Assembly: GCA_002320595.1 (NCBI GenBank)
Contig: DCKB01000025.1
Coordinates: forward strand, 1-58,193
Source: Christensenella sp. UBA1685
GTDB taxonomy: Bacteria > Bacillota > Clostridia > Christensenellales > CAG-138
Direction: 5' to 3'
DNA length: 58,193 bases
Every line of letters begins with the position of its first letter. The first letter of the stretch is position 1. The notes beneath the pieces were generated by a model, which saw nothing but the letters and a program-made list of their open reading frames with translations, searched no databases and was not told the origin of the DNA. Shown piece after piece: positions 8,407 through 16,728 of the stretch. A program made the translations under genes and the position numbers.

Positions 8407-9558
8407 TCAGCTCACATAGCCCGCCTTGCGGAGAATCTCAAGCGCCTTAGCGTGGTTCGCCTCGCTCATCATCACAAGCGGTCCGGTGCAGCCCATGCCT
8501 GTCTCGGCATAGATGCCAGCCTTCCAGAGCGCCTTTGCGGCATCCTCAAGGTCCATCACTTCAATGCCCGCAACGGATGCCGTGCAGGGCTCCGCGGGAG
8601 GAAGTTTCACTTCTTCCTCCGCAGCCTGCGGTTTCTGCGCCGCCTTGCGCGCCGCAAGAATGCGGCTGAGCCCGGCCTTCTCCGCCCGGTCAAACTCCGC
8701 CCTGGCCACGCTGAACACCTGACCGCGCACAAGCTCCGCTGCGTATTGCAGTGCGTTTGCGATAAGCGGAGCGCCCGACGCGCGGGAAATGATGAGGATC
8801 AGCTTTTCGTAATCGCGGCCGATGCCGGGGCCGTAGCCAAAGCCCGCCGCCTCAAAGCTGCCGCCGGTGGTGTACGCCGAAAGCATTTTGATGAGCACAT
8901 TGCCGGTGAGCGAATCGGTCACAAGCACGTCCGGGGTGCCTTGCAGCACATCGTTGCCGCGCAGCACCGCGCCGCCGTCCGCACGGGCGGAATTGGCCCA
9001 TTGGAATTCATAGCCGCCCTCTTTGAGCTGATTGAGCGCCATTTCCGTTTGCCGTGCGCCATCCACGTTCAGGATACCGACCGTGGGGTTCTTAACGCCG
9101 CAAGCCTTCGCGGCGATGATGCCATCCACAGCGTTGAGAATCATGCCTTCAATGCGGTCGCCGCTCGAGGTGCCCGTGGTGTTTGCGATGAACATCTCGC
9201 GCCCACGCGCCGGGGTCACGGCGCGGCCGACGGTGGAAACGCCGATCGGGAATGGAAAATGCATGGTAACAGCGCCGTCCACCTCGCCGGATTCGACCAT
9301 CTGCTCCATCTTTTTGTGGCCTTCCTCCTCGTTCGCAACGGGTACCGTGGTGACAGCCTCAGCCGTCAGCGTGCCGATGTAATATACATCCACGCCGCGC
9401 GAAGCAGCCATTTTTGCGGCAGCCATGGCATTTTCCTCGCCGTGCTCGCTGCCCATGCCCGTAAGGGCGATCTTCGGCCGGTCGGCAAAGGAGCCGTTTT
9501 CCAGCCCTTCCGCCATCTTTAAGAAGGACTTTGCAATGATTGTTTCAACGTTTGCCAT
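8407..9558 (-). CDS. grdD: Glycine/sarcosine/betaine reductase component C, alpha subunit
   Basis: GrdD is half of protein C, which takes the carboxymethyl-selenoether made on GrdA and releases acetyl phosphate. The 383-residue protein begins MANVETIIAKSFLKMAEGLE and shows the PlsX-like phosphate acyltransferase fold region (ALTGMGSEHGEENAM, FPIGVSTVGRAVTPARG). A C-terminal tail ends in CTGPLVMMSEANHAKALEILRKAGY, typical of GrdD. ATG 9558 is preferred over GTG 9567 because GGCAGGTG lies upstream. It follows grdC with a short gap in the same operon. Substrate specificity is set by protein B, not here. Confidence 0.95.
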   Translation of the reverse strand: MANVETIIAKSFLKMAEGLENGSFADRPKIALTGMGSEHGEENAMAAAKMAASRGVDVYYIGTLTAEAVTTVPVANEEEGHKKMEQMVESGEVDGAVTMHFPFPIGVSTVGRAVTPARGREMFIANTTGTSSGDRIEGMILNAVDGIIAAKACGVKNPTVGILNVDGARQTEMALNQLKEGGYEFQWANSARADGGAVLRGNDVLQGTPDVLVTDSLTGNVLIKMLSAYTTGGSFEAAGFGYGPGIGRDYEKLILIISRASGAPLIANALQYAAELVRGQVFSVARAEFDRAEKAGLSRILAARKAAQKPQAAEEEVKLPPAEPCTASVAGIEVMDLEDAAKALWKAGIYAETGMGCTGPLVMMSEANHAKALEILRKAGYVS

Positions 9559-9572
9559 ACCGTGCACCTGCC

Positions 9573-11114
9573 TTATTCGGCCTGGCCCATCAGGGTCGCG
9601 GCAAATTCGCGCATGGCCTTTGCGATCAGCTTCTTCACTTCTTCCTCGCTCACACCGGCTTCGGCGGGAGCCGTCCCGCTATTGGCCTCGATCACAAAGG
9701 AAACGCCGTCAAAGAGGTTCGTCATACGGCCGAGGAACAGGGAGCCCTTGCCGATAATCATCACGCGCTTTATGCTGCCGGCAAGAATGTCGTTGCGCGC
9801 AAAGCCGATATACGGCACGCCGGAGGGAATGTGCCCCTGCGTCGGCGCCCAGCCGGTGAGGCCGTGTTCTTCGGTGAACTTTGCAAGATCCTTCTTTTCG
9901 ATATCCCCACGCTTCACCGCAAGCGCCGCGATCATCTTGTAATTGGCAAGCGGCACGTCGCCCGCGCCCGCAGGCTTGGTGATGTCGGGATTCTGCATCT
10001 CAGGGGAGAATTTGTCAACATCCGTGACCTTAAGCCCGGCGCGCGCAAGCGGGTCGGTCACAAGGCTGCCGATGACGGCCTGCGGCGCGGAGCCGGTTCC
10101 AACCGTGTGGCGGCCCAGAATGCTGAGGTCAATCACAGGGTTCACGCCGTCGTCCTCGCTGACCACCACGGCGAAGCCGCCGAGCATATCCTCCAGAATG
10201 GGCAGCCCCTTCTTCACATGATCCTTGCCGTTCATGCCGAGCTTTGCCGTGCAGCCGCCGGCTGTGACGACAACGGTCTTATATGCGCCCGACGCTACGA
10301 GCGCCGCCGCCTCTACCATCGCATGCGCGGGGCCTGCGCAGAAGCCGCGGGTGTCGGAACCGGTTGCACCATTGAGACCCGCAATTTCGGCGGCGCTTTT
10401 TGCGAAGTTGCCGCCGCCGCGCTGGTTCATGTCGCCGCAGGCTTCTTCGGAGCAGTCGATCACATATTCAACCGCATCCTTTTCAATGCCCGCGTTCTTT
10501 ACGGCCGAAAGCAGCGCCAGCACGGAAGATGCCTTGGATACCAGGTTTTCATGCATTACATGTGCCGAAAGGTTCACATCGATGTCGTGCGCGCGGTTCA
10601 CGCAGCCCACGAGCGCACCGTTGTGGTACAGCCCTTCGGAATGCTCTTGTGCGACCAGACGCGCAACCTCAGCCGCCTCAATGCCTTCGCCGATGCGCGC
10701 AAGGATCGTCTCATCCATAATTGGGTTCGCAGCAAGCGCCGCCTTGTGCGCGGCAACAAACGCCGCATCAAGCTTTACAAGGTCAAACACATCGCAGGCC
10801 TGCATCAGCAGCAGGAACTCCTCCTGCGGCATGATCTGGCCAAACTGGCCGAAGCGGCTTGTCTCCGGGCACTTCTTGTCATGCCACGGCTGCGGCACAG
10901 CCGCAAGCGCATCCGGCGTGACGTTGCCGATGTAGACCTGGTTTGGATAGTAGGAGAGCGTATCTTCAAAGCTGCGGATATGCTCCGGCAGCTCTTTTAA
11001 GTATTCGCTTTCCGGGTTTACGACGCGCTCCGTGGTCTGCGTAGTGCCGTTGTGGATCACCATATCCGGCGTATGGACGAGGATGTAGCCCGCGCCCTTA
11101 ATTATGCTTTTCAT
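9573..11114 (-). CDS. grdC: Glycine/sarcosine/betaine reductase component C, beta subunit
   Basis: GrdC is the FabH-like partner of GrdD in protein C and forms the acetyl thioester that is phosphorolysed to acetyl phosphate. The 513-residue protein starts MKSIIKGAGYILVHTPDM at ATG 11114 (AAAGGATGG upstream; the frame extends to 11138). It carries the long thiolase-like core with the EYVIDCSEEACGD and RGFCAGPAHAMVEAA segments. It lies downstream of grdA after a 170-base gap that contains a strong hairpin. Length matches the family (about 510). Confidence 0.95.
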   Translation of the reverse strand: MKSIIKGAGYILVHTPDMVIHNGTTQTTERVVNPESEYLKELPEHIRSFEDTLSYYPNQVYIGNVTPDALAAVPQPWHDKKCPETSRFGQFGQIMPQEEFLLLMQACDVFDLVKLDAAFVAAHKAALAANPIMDETILARIGEGIEAAEVARLVAQEHSEGLYHNGALVGCVNRAHDIDVNLSAHVMHENLVSKASSVLALLSAVKNAGIEKDAVEYVIDCSEEACGDMNQRGGGNFAKSAAEIAGLNGATGSDTRGFCAGPAHAMVEAAALVASGAYKTVVVTAGGCTAKLGMNGKDHVKKGLPILEDMLGGFAVVVSEDDGVNPVIDLSILGRHTVGTGSAPQAVIGSLVTDPLARAGLKVTDVDKFSPEMQNPDITKPAGAGDVPLANYKMIAALAVKRGDIEKKDLAKFTEEHGLTGWAPTQGHIPSGVPYIGFARNDILAGSIKRVMIIGKGSLFLGRMTNLFDGVSFVIEANSGTAPAEAGVSEEEVKKLIAKAMREFAATLMGQAE

Positions 11115-11241
11115 GTTGAAGTTCCATCCTTTCAGCAATGACTCTATTTCGTTCAGCCGTTCCCTGACGGCCCTTTTTCACTTGTGATTCGCCGTGACAC
11201 CCTTCGTGCCGCAGCCGGAAGATATGCCGCATAACGAGGTT

Positions 11242-11267
11242 GGGGCGGCGGCTCCTGCCACCGCCCC
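11242..11267 (-). other. Intercistronic hairpin after grdA
   Basis: GGGGCGG (11242-11248) pairs with CCGCCCC (11261-11267) around a 12-base loop, starting about 18 bases beyond the grdA stop. There is no U-tract, so it is more likely an mRNA-stabilising or processing hairpin than a terminator. It could raise GrdA levels relative to GrdC and GrdD. The gap 11115-11284 has no other feature that I see. Confidence 0.5.
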
Positions 11268-11284
11268 CCTGCGTGTCCCTAACC

Positions 11285-11755
11285 TTAATACTTGCAGTAT
11301 TGTTCACGGATATCGGTCATTTCGTTCACGATGTCATCAACATCGAGGACCATCTCCATCATCTCGACCTGTTCACTGTACACGTCGGGATCGAACTCTG
11401 CCTTGATTTCAGGCTCGCACACGTGGTACACCCTGAGTCCCAACTGGACTCCTGTCAACGGACCGGCGTAAGTCGGGTCACCATTGGTGACCGTCTCCGC
11501 AGCGAGGCCAGCGGCTTCGCCTTCCGCAGCGCCCAAAAGAACAACGACGTTCTCAGGGCCGTACTGCTCGGCAAACCCTTTGACCCGCTTCTGGTTTTCC
11601 AGGTCCATTGCACCAGCGGACGTTCAGACAAAGCACTCCGTTGAGGAAAACACGACCTCGGCGCCCGCGCTCTTGGCGCAAAGCTCGATGGCCTGCCCGG
11701 GAATGCCGTCACGGTCGCCGATGACGACAACCTTCTTGCCAGCTAAAATGCCCAT
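11285..11755 (-). CDS. grdA: Glycine reductase selenoprotein A
   Basis: GrdA is the small selenoprotein that carries the carboxymethyl group on its selenocysteine between proteins B and C. Read through one in-frame UGA, the gene gives 156 residues starting MGILAGKKVVVIGDRDGIPG, with the redox motif CFVUTSAGAMDLENQKR. Sec is residue 44 (TGA at 11624-11626), the position known for this family, and the length matches (about 157). Downstream the GPENVVVLLGAAEGE region and a C-terminal CKY are as expected. AGGAGGAT precedes the ATG. An ordinary ORF call would see only the part after the UGA. Confidence 0.96.
11603..11626 (-). promoter_or_regulatory. Selenocysteine codon and SECIS-like hairpin of grdA
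   Basis: On the minus strand the UGA (11624-11626) is followed two bases later by GTCC, then GC-TGGT-GC, then GGAC. This forms a stem with an apical GGU-containing loop about 15 bases past the UGA. That is the distance and loop type of bacterial SECIS elements read by SelB. The fold is short and not tested. Confidence 0.6.
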
Positions 11756-11821
11756 GCCACATCCTCCTTTTCCTGTGAATTATAGAAAGCCCTGCGGCTT
11801 GCTACCGTTTCCCGGAATGTC

Positions 11822-12139
11822 TCAGACGTATTTTTTAATCATCGCCTCGACGTTTTCCGGCGTGGCGTCGTCCTTCACGAGGGAATCAATCATCTCGCCG
11901 TTCTCGTAAATTGCGATCACGGGGAGGCCCAGCACCTTCTGGCTGATCGCCAGGCGGCGGGCCTTGGTGGTGTTGAGCGCGCAGAACTTCAGGCTCTCGC
12001 CATAGGTTTCTGCAAACGCATGCACATGCGGCATCAGCGCAGCACAGGGAACGCAGCCGTCGCCGTAGAAATCCACGAGCACCTTGCCGGAGGCTTGCAG
12101 CACTTCCGTCTCAAATGTATTCTTATCTACTTCCAGCAT
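11822..12139 (-). CDS. trxA: Thioredoxin of the glycine reductase system
   Basis: A 105-residue thioredoxin supplies electrons to reduce the oxidised selenoprotein GrdA after each turnover. The active site reads GDGCVPCAAL (Cys29 and Cys32). GCVPC instead of the common WCGPC is characteristic of thioredoxins encoded in grd operons. The cis-Pro segment LGLPVIAIYENG follows. It lies between trxB and grdA, and AAGGAAGGG precedes the ATG. Confidence 0.94.
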   Translation of the reverse strand: MLEVDKNTFETEVLQASGKVLVDFYGDGCVPCAALMPHVHAFAETYGESLKFCALNTTKARRLAISQKVLGLPVIAIYENGEMIDSLVKDDATPENVEAMIKKYV

Positions 12140-12170
12140 AATAAGCCCTTCCTTCGTTGTTTCTTTTGTG

Positions 12171-13112
12171 TTATTTCAGGTTTGCGATATACTTTTCGGC
12201 CTGCATTGCGGCAATCGCCCCGTCTGCGGCGGCAGTTACCACCTGGCGGAGGCTCTTCACGCGCAGATCGCCCGCAGCGTATACGCCGGGGAGGTTCGTA
12301 TGCATGTCGGCGTCGGTCTTAATGTATCCGTTTTCCATCTCAACCATGCCTTCATAAAGGCTGGTGTTGGGCAGAAGGCCAATGAAGCCGAACAGCCCGA
12401 ACAGCCCGTCATCCTCGTCTGCCTCAATGGTGGTCAGCTCACCCGTCTTGGTATTCTTGACGACCATCTTGGAAAGAATTTCGTCTCCGTCCACCTCGTC
12501 CACAACGGTATCCCACATAAAGTGGAGCTTCGGGTTTTCAAACGCCTTCTCCTGAATCGACTTTGCAGCGCGCAGCTCGTCCCGGCGGTGAATGATGGTC
12601 ACCTTGCGGGCGAACTTCGTGAGGTACATTGCCTCCTCAACGGCCGCATCGCCGCCGCCGACCACATACACTTCAAGGTCTTCAAAAAACGCTGCGTCAC
12701 ATGTGGCGCAGAAGGAAATGCCCTTGCCGACGAACTTGCCTTCGTTTTTGCAGCCGATGGGGCGCGGGAACGCGCCGGTGGCAAGGATCACGGTCTTTGC
12801 AAGGTATTCGCCCTTCATGCCCGTGAGCTTCTTCACCTCGCCGGTAAGCTCCACGCTTTTGATGGAATCCCGCGCGCGCTCCACGCCGAACTTTTCCGCC
12901 TGCGCGGTCATGCGGGCGATCAGGGAGGGGCCGGATTCGCCTTCAAGCTGCTGTCCGGGATAGTTTTCGATTTCATTGGTGATGGCGATCTGTCCGCCAT
13001 CCTGCCCTTTTTCAAGGATGAGGGTGGAAAGGCGGGACCGGCCGGCATACAGGCCGGCAGTCAAGCCCGCAGGGCCTGCACCCAGGATGATCACATCGTA
13101 AATCTTGCTCAT
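12171..13112 (-). CDS. trxB: Thioredoxin reductase of the glycine reductase system
   Basis: An FAD-dependent reductase of 313 residues passes NAD(P)H electrons to the adjacent thioredoxin. It has the FAD-binding GAGPAGLTAGLYAGR near the N terminus, the redox pair in FCATCDAAFF, and a second nucleotide motif VVGGGDAAVEEA followed by IIHRRDELRA. The C-terminal AAGDLRVKSLRQVVTAAADG segment completes the FAD site. The frame runs to a TTG at 13127, but GGAG before ATG 13112 (MSKIYDV) marks the likely start. It sits between grdB and trxA. Confidence 0.95.
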   Translation of the reverse strand: MSKIYDVIILGAGPAGLTAGLYAGRSRLSTLILEKGQDGGQIAITNEIENYPGQQLEGESGPSLIARMTAQAEKFGVERARDSIKSVELTGEVKKLTGMKGEYLAKTVILATGAFPRPIGCKNEGKFVGKGISFCATCDAAFFEDLEVYVVGGGDAAVEEAMYLTKFARKVTIIHRRDELRAAKSIQEKAFENPKLHFMWDTVVDEVDGDEILSKMVVKNTKTGELTTIEADEDDGLFGLFGFIGLLPNTSLYEGMVEMENGYIKTDADMHTNLPGVYAAGDLRVKSLRQVVTAAADGAIAAMQAEKYIANLK

Positions 13113-13143
13113 TTCACTATGCTCCAAACGGATTTTGGGGTAG

Positions 13144-13169
13144 GCCGCCTGCGGAACCCCGCAGGCGGC
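13144..13169 (-). other. Intercistronic hairpin after grdB
   Basis: GCCGCCTGCGG (13144-13154) pairs perfectly with CCGCAGGCGGC (13159-13169) around a 4-base loop in the 65-base gap between grdB and trxB. There is no U-tract. Like the hairpin after grdA it follows a selenoprotein gene, and it may mark an mRNA processing or decay boundary. Confidence 0.55.
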
Positions 13170-13177
13170 GGATTGTG

Positions 13178-14482
13178 TTACAGTTCGAAGATCGTCTGAT
13201 CCTGGACTTCAGTCGTGAGCGCCTCAAGCGCACGGGAGACGAGCTTCCTGCGAAGCGCATATTCCTCCTCGGCAGGCAGAGCCGGGTTGCCGAGGGGATG
13301 CGGGATCGCAATGGTCGGGACGATCCTGTTCGCGCCGACCGTCATCGAGATGGGGGTAACCGTGCACATATGTACCACGGGGATGCCCGCCCTTTCGATT
13401 TCTTTCACCATCGTTGCACCGCAACGCGTGCAGGTGCCTCAGGTCGAGGTCATGATGACGGCATTTACGCCGGCCTGCAGGAGCTTTTGCGCATACTCCG
13501 CGGCGAACTTCTTCGCGTTGGCGACGGACGTGCCGTTGCCGACGGTGGTGTAGAAGTAATCGTGCAGCTTGCCGATCCTGCCCTCGCGCTCGAACTCGCG
13601 CATCACATCCACGGGGAGGACGCGGTTCGGGTCGTCGTTGGCATACACGGGGTCATAGCCGCCGTGTGCGGTCTCATAGGTTTCCGCGGTCAGCTTCTCA
13701 ACGCCCTTGATGCAGTATTCGCCGTAATGGGACGCGGAGGACGATTCGATGTGATCCGGATTGCCCTTGGGCACGATACCGCCGGAGGTGCACAGCGCGA
13801 CCGTCGCATGGGAAAGATCCTTCACGGCCGGGTTGGGCGCAACGCGGTCGAAAGAGGGCATCGGGTATTCCGTAGTGAACGGCTTGTCGGCAAGCTTTTT
13901 GAGGAGCATGTCGACCGCGCGCTTGGAGCCGCGTTCCTTCTCAAAGAAGTTCACGCGCACGCCGTTGGGCATGTAGCCGTCCTCACAGGAAGCGCCGAGC
14001 TTTTCCCCCTTCATGAGCTTGAGCGCGAGCTTCGCCATAACCGGAGCGGCCTTGCGCATGCCGGCAGCGCTGTTGGCCGTGGGAACGATCAGGATCTTGT
14101 CCTTCAGATCTGCGCCGGGGTTTTCTTCATACATGCCGGTCAGAACCGGGATGCCCAGTTCTTCCTTCACGGCAAGCGCAACGTTGGCGCAGGCATAGCC
14201 ATAGCGGCCGGCATTGAATGCGGGGCCTGCGATGAACAGGTCGGGCTTCTTTTCCTTGACCCACGCGAGGATCTGTGCCTTTGCCTCTTTTTCATGCTCG
14301 GCGAAATGGGAATCGCCGCAAACGATCGTCGCCACGATCTCCGCTTCGCCCTTCCAAGCCTGGTTGAACGCGAGGCCGGGGCCTACGAATCCTTCCCGCA
14401 GCTCGGGAGCTACGTGCGCCATTTCCTCGCCGCCGATGTTGGCGAAGAACTGGTTGATGTAATGTACAACACGATAACTCAT
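13178..14482 (-). CDS. grdB: Glycine reductase protein B selenoprotein subunit
   Basis: GrdB is the substrate-binding selenoprotein that, with the pyruvoyl subunits from GrdE, activates glycine and transfers the carboxymethyl group to GrdA. Read through the in-frame UGA at 13439-13441 it gives 434 residues with Sec348 in TSTUGTCTRCGATMVKEIER, the known GrdB motif. The N terminus is MSYRVVHYINQFFANIGGEE, and the C-terminal part after Sec is intact. Length agrees with the family (about 436). It follows grdE by a short gap, and AAGGAG precedes the ATG. Conventional gene calling would split it into a 347-residue piece and a 77-residue piece. Confidence 0.96.
13412..13441 (-). promoter_or_regulatory. 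Selenocysteine codon and SECIS hairpin of grdB
   Basis: On the minus strand, UGA (13439-13441) is followed after 12 bases by CGTTGC, a GGT loop, and GCAACG (13412-13426), a perfect 6-bp stem. The apical GGU loop lies about 18 bases beyond the UGA, as in bacterial SECIS elements. Confidence 0.7.
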
Positions 14483-14505
14483 GTTCTCTGCTTTCTCCTT
14501 CCCGT

Positions 14506-15798
14506 TTATCTTGCGCTCAGGCGGTTGAAGCCCATCTCGTTGGTAGCGCCGGTGATGACCTGGAGCTCCGCCTCGATGGAACCGTCCGGACGCAGGGAAC
14601 CGGCATGGCCGCCGGCGATCTTATCGACATAGTCAAGCGTGCCGATGACCTTCTCCATCGGCGGGAGCACGATCACCTCGTTGGCATTGCCGCCGGTGAC
14701 GACTGCATCCGCAAGCGGGTCGGCATCCGCAAGGGACTGGGACTTACCGTCCTGCCCGGCATACTCGTCGGTGATAATGGTGGTTTTTACGCCCATCTGC
14801 TCGATCTTCTTCGTGTTCATGATGAGGTCGGTATCCGGGTTGCCGAAGCCTTCCTGCGAAACGATTACGCCGTCAAGGTCCAGCAGGCGGCAGAGCTTCG
14901 CACTCCAGTCGGAGGAACGCTGCTTGTCCGCGAGATACACGTTCTCATTGGTGATGATGTTGCAGACGTAGTTGAGCGTTTTGCCGTGCTGCTCGAAGAG
15001 ATCCGCCACCACGGGGTTGTTCTGGTGGTGATAGGTCGTGTTCTTGTCGCAGGCGGAAACGCAGTTGCCGCTGATGATCGCGCCGTCCATGGTCTCCGTC
15101 GGGTACAGGATGGTGGTAAGCGAACGCTTCGCATCCACGCCGTACACATAGGTGTCATGCAGAAGGCCCTGGCTCTGAAGCATGTGGACATAAGCTACGC
15201 GCGGCAGCTCCGGGAACTTTTCAATGCCTTCCTTGATGCCGTAGGTCTCGAAGGACTTGACCTCGTCCGGCGTTACGCTGCGGCCAAGCTCGCCCACGAA
15301 CGTAGCAGCGCGAAGGCCCGCAATGCGCACGGCATGCTCGTACTCATGCTGATGCACGCCCTCCACGGGTTCGCACACCATCACAAGGTTTAAGAGCTTG
15401 GAGAACGGAGTATACTCCGCACCCGGGCCGGTCATGTCGATGATGCCCTCCTGGAAGCCCACGATCTTGCCCGCGGTGACGATTGCCATGCCGCGGAGCA
15501 CATGCGTTCTGCCGGAGCCGACGGTATCGACCTTGGCAATGACGCCGGGGAATTCGCCGCCCGGACCCTCAACCTTCACGCGGGGCTCGATGACGTCCTT
15601 CACCGGGGTAATGCGGACGCTTTCGCCGGGCCGTGCGATGTCAAAGCTGGCGGACTTCACGCATGCCTTCACGTCGTCATCCTCATAAACGAAGGTCTTG
15701 ACCGCTTCGGCGTCAACGAAAAGCGTGCCGTTTTCTACCTTGCATTCGTTTGAAAATTGTATGTCCTTGATCTCAATGAAACCCAATTCCAATTTCAA
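14506..15798 (-). CDS. grdE: Glycine reductase protein B proprotein (pyruvoyl subunits)
   Basis: GrdE is made as a proprotein and self-cleaves before a Cys that becomes a pyruvoyl group forming a Schiff base with glycine. The cleavage motif is visible as ISGNCVSACDKNTTYHHQNN, with the Cys at about residue 246 of 430. The frame is open to ATG 15825. However, GGAGGAGGTG inside that extension is an excellent ribosome site for TTG 15798, which gives the family N terminus (MKLELGFIEIKDIQFS); I use that start. The stop of grdX at 15818 is just upstream, so the genes are coupled. Confidence 0.94.
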   Translation of the reverse strand: MKLELGFIEIKDIQFSNECKVENGTLFVDAEAVKTFVYEDDDVKACVKSASFDIARPGESVRITPVKDVIEPRVKVEGPGGEFPGVIAKVDTVGSGRTHVLRGMAIVTAGKIVGFQEGIIDMTGPGAEYTPFSKLLNLVMVCEPVEGVHQHEYEHAVRIAGLRAATFVGELGRSVTPDEVKSFETYGIKEGIEKFPELPRVAYVHMLQSQGLLHDTYVYGVDAKRSLTTILYPTETMDGAIISGNCVSACDKNTTYHHQNNPVVADLFEQHGKTLNYVCNIITNENVYLADKQRSSDWSAKLCRLLDLDGVIVSQEGFGNPDTDLIMNTKKIEQMGVKTTIITDEYAGQDGKSQSLADADPLADAVVTGGNANEVIVLPPMEKVIGTLDYVDKIAGGHAGSLRPDGSIEAELQVITGATNEMGFNRLSAR

Positions 15799-15817
15799 AG
15801 CGAACACCTCCTCCTTT

Positions 15818-16237
15818 TTATTCATGATTTTTTATCTTACTAAGGCCCGCTGCAGCGTCGAATTCCAATGCGCCTGCAAGCAAGGTATAGTCGATCAGTT
15901 GGAAATCCCGCTTCACCGCCTCGCCGAGCGCCCGTGTCCGGGGCGGGAACTTATCGGCCGCAAGGATGCACTCCGCGATGATCCCGGCCTGTTCCGCGGA
16001 AAACGTGTGCGGCGCTTTGGAGACCGCGATGGATTTATACGGCGTTTCGTTCGGCTTTACGCTGCCGGAAAGCGGATGCGTATAGAGAATATGCCCCGCA
16101 TAAACCAAATCCCGCACCTTTACAAGAATTTCGCGGTAAGAGCAGTCTGGAAAAAAGCTGAGTTCGTAGCAATCCCCCATGCATTGCGCAAGGAGCGGGT
16201 TGTTTGTTACGATCAAAAAATCACGCGCATTTTTCAT
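15818..16237 (-). CDS. grdX: GrdX family protein, first gene of the grd operon
   Basis: GrdX is a small protein of unknown biochemical role that is conserved at the start of glycine, sarcosine and betaine reductase operons. The protein is 139 residues, starting MKNARDFLIVTNNPLLAQ at ATG 16237 with AGGGAGAG upstream. The frame extends to 16339, but that part overlaps the riboswitch terminator and is not translated protein-like sequence. No catalytic motif is evident. It is the first gene behind the glycine riboswitch. Confidence 0.9.
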   Translation of the reverse strand: MKNARDFLIVTNNPLLAQCMGDCYELSFFPDCSYREILVKVRDLVYAGHILYTHPLSGSVKPNETPYKSIAVSKAPHTFSAEQAGIIAECILAADKFPPRTRALGEAVKRDFQLIDYTLLAGALEFDAAAGLSKIKNHE

Positions 16238-16281
16238 GGCAACTCTCCCTGGTTTTTGCATCCGGCCCGTTTTCCATGCAC

Positions 16282-16334
16282 AAAAAACAGGGTCAGGCGA
16301 TTGGGCAACAGAAGGAACCCCATGCCTGACTCTG
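16282..16334 (-). terminator. Riboswitch-controlled terminator before grdX
   Basis: On the minus strand CAGAGTCAGGC (16324-16334) pairs with GCCTGACCCTG (16288-16298), 10 of 11 positions, and is followed directly by six U (16282-16287). The 5' arm shares its CAGAG (16330-16334) with the 3' strand of the P1 stem of aptamer 2. The two structures therefore exclude each other. Glycine binding should stabilise P1, block the terminator and turn the operon on. Confidence 0.88.
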
Positions 16335-16502
16335 TACATAAACCTGAGAGATTCCCCGCCTTTCGGGCAGGTTGCGCCTTCGGTGCTTTCGCTTTCCAGA
16401 GCTTTGTCGGAATGCAGTCCTTTTGCCTGAGATGTTCGCGCCGTGCCGGCGAGCTGCGGCGCTTATTCCTTCGGCCCCGCTTATTGCGGGTCTCCTGCAT
16501 TC
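16330..16502 (-). ncRNA. Tandem glycine riboswitch
   Basis: Two glycine aptamers lie in series upstream of grdX. Aptamer 1 (16410-16502) is closed by GAATGCAG/CTGCATTC and holds GGAGACC, GCCGAAGGAATAAGC and ATCTCAGGCAAAAGGAC. Aptamer 2 (16330-16401) is closed by CTCTG/CAGAG and holds GGAAAGCGAAAGCACCGAAG followed by TCTCTCAGG. These are the conserved blocks of the gcvT-type glycine riboswitch, and the short linker is typical of the cooperative tandem form. The ligand is also the substrate of the enzyme encoded downstream, so substrate induction is the expected logic. Confidence 0.95.
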
Positions 16503-16555
16503 GTCATCCAAACGGTGTATTCTCTTTGCGCAGAGCGCTTGCTCTGCATGCTATT

Positions 16556-16585
16556 ACTATAGCTGTTTTGTATATGATTTGTCAA
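16556..16585 (-). promoter_or_regulatory. Promoter of the grd operon
   Basis: On the minus strand TTGACA (16580-16585) is followed by an 18-base spacer and TATAGT (16556-16561). The expected start is about 45 bases before the riboswitch P1. A small GC hairpin (CAGAGC/GCTCTG) lies between promoter and riboswitch near 16530-16546. Confidence 0.8.
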
Positions 16586-16728
16586 TCATTTTGCACTCTA
16601 TTATCGGAAAATGCAATAATATATTTGTTCCTTCGCGCCTTGGCCAGCCCGCCGGATCCCGAATGCCCCGCTTCTTTGCATATGCACATGCGGAGCGCCC
16701 GGTTCTTGGGCGCTCCGCATGCATTTGT

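Noticed and set aside
8335..9522. 395-codon plus-strand frame opposite grdD
   Set aside because: Antisense to grdD, with no ribosome site or recognisable domain.
9540..11000. 486-codon plus-strand frame opposite grdC
   Set aside because: Antisense shadow of grdC.
11285..11755. grdA read as a truncated gene starting after the TGA
   Set aside because: The upstream frame encodes the conserved GrdA N terminus with a good ribosome site; the TGA is Sec44.
13178..14482. grdB read as a frameshifted or nonsense pseudogene
   Set aside because: The only interruption is a TGA at the known Sec position, followed by a hairpin, with all Sec-insertion genes nearby.
16238..16339. 34-codon N-terminal extension of grdX
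   Set aside because: It lies over the riboswitch terminator and lacks a ribosome site; ATG 16237 has one and matches the family start.
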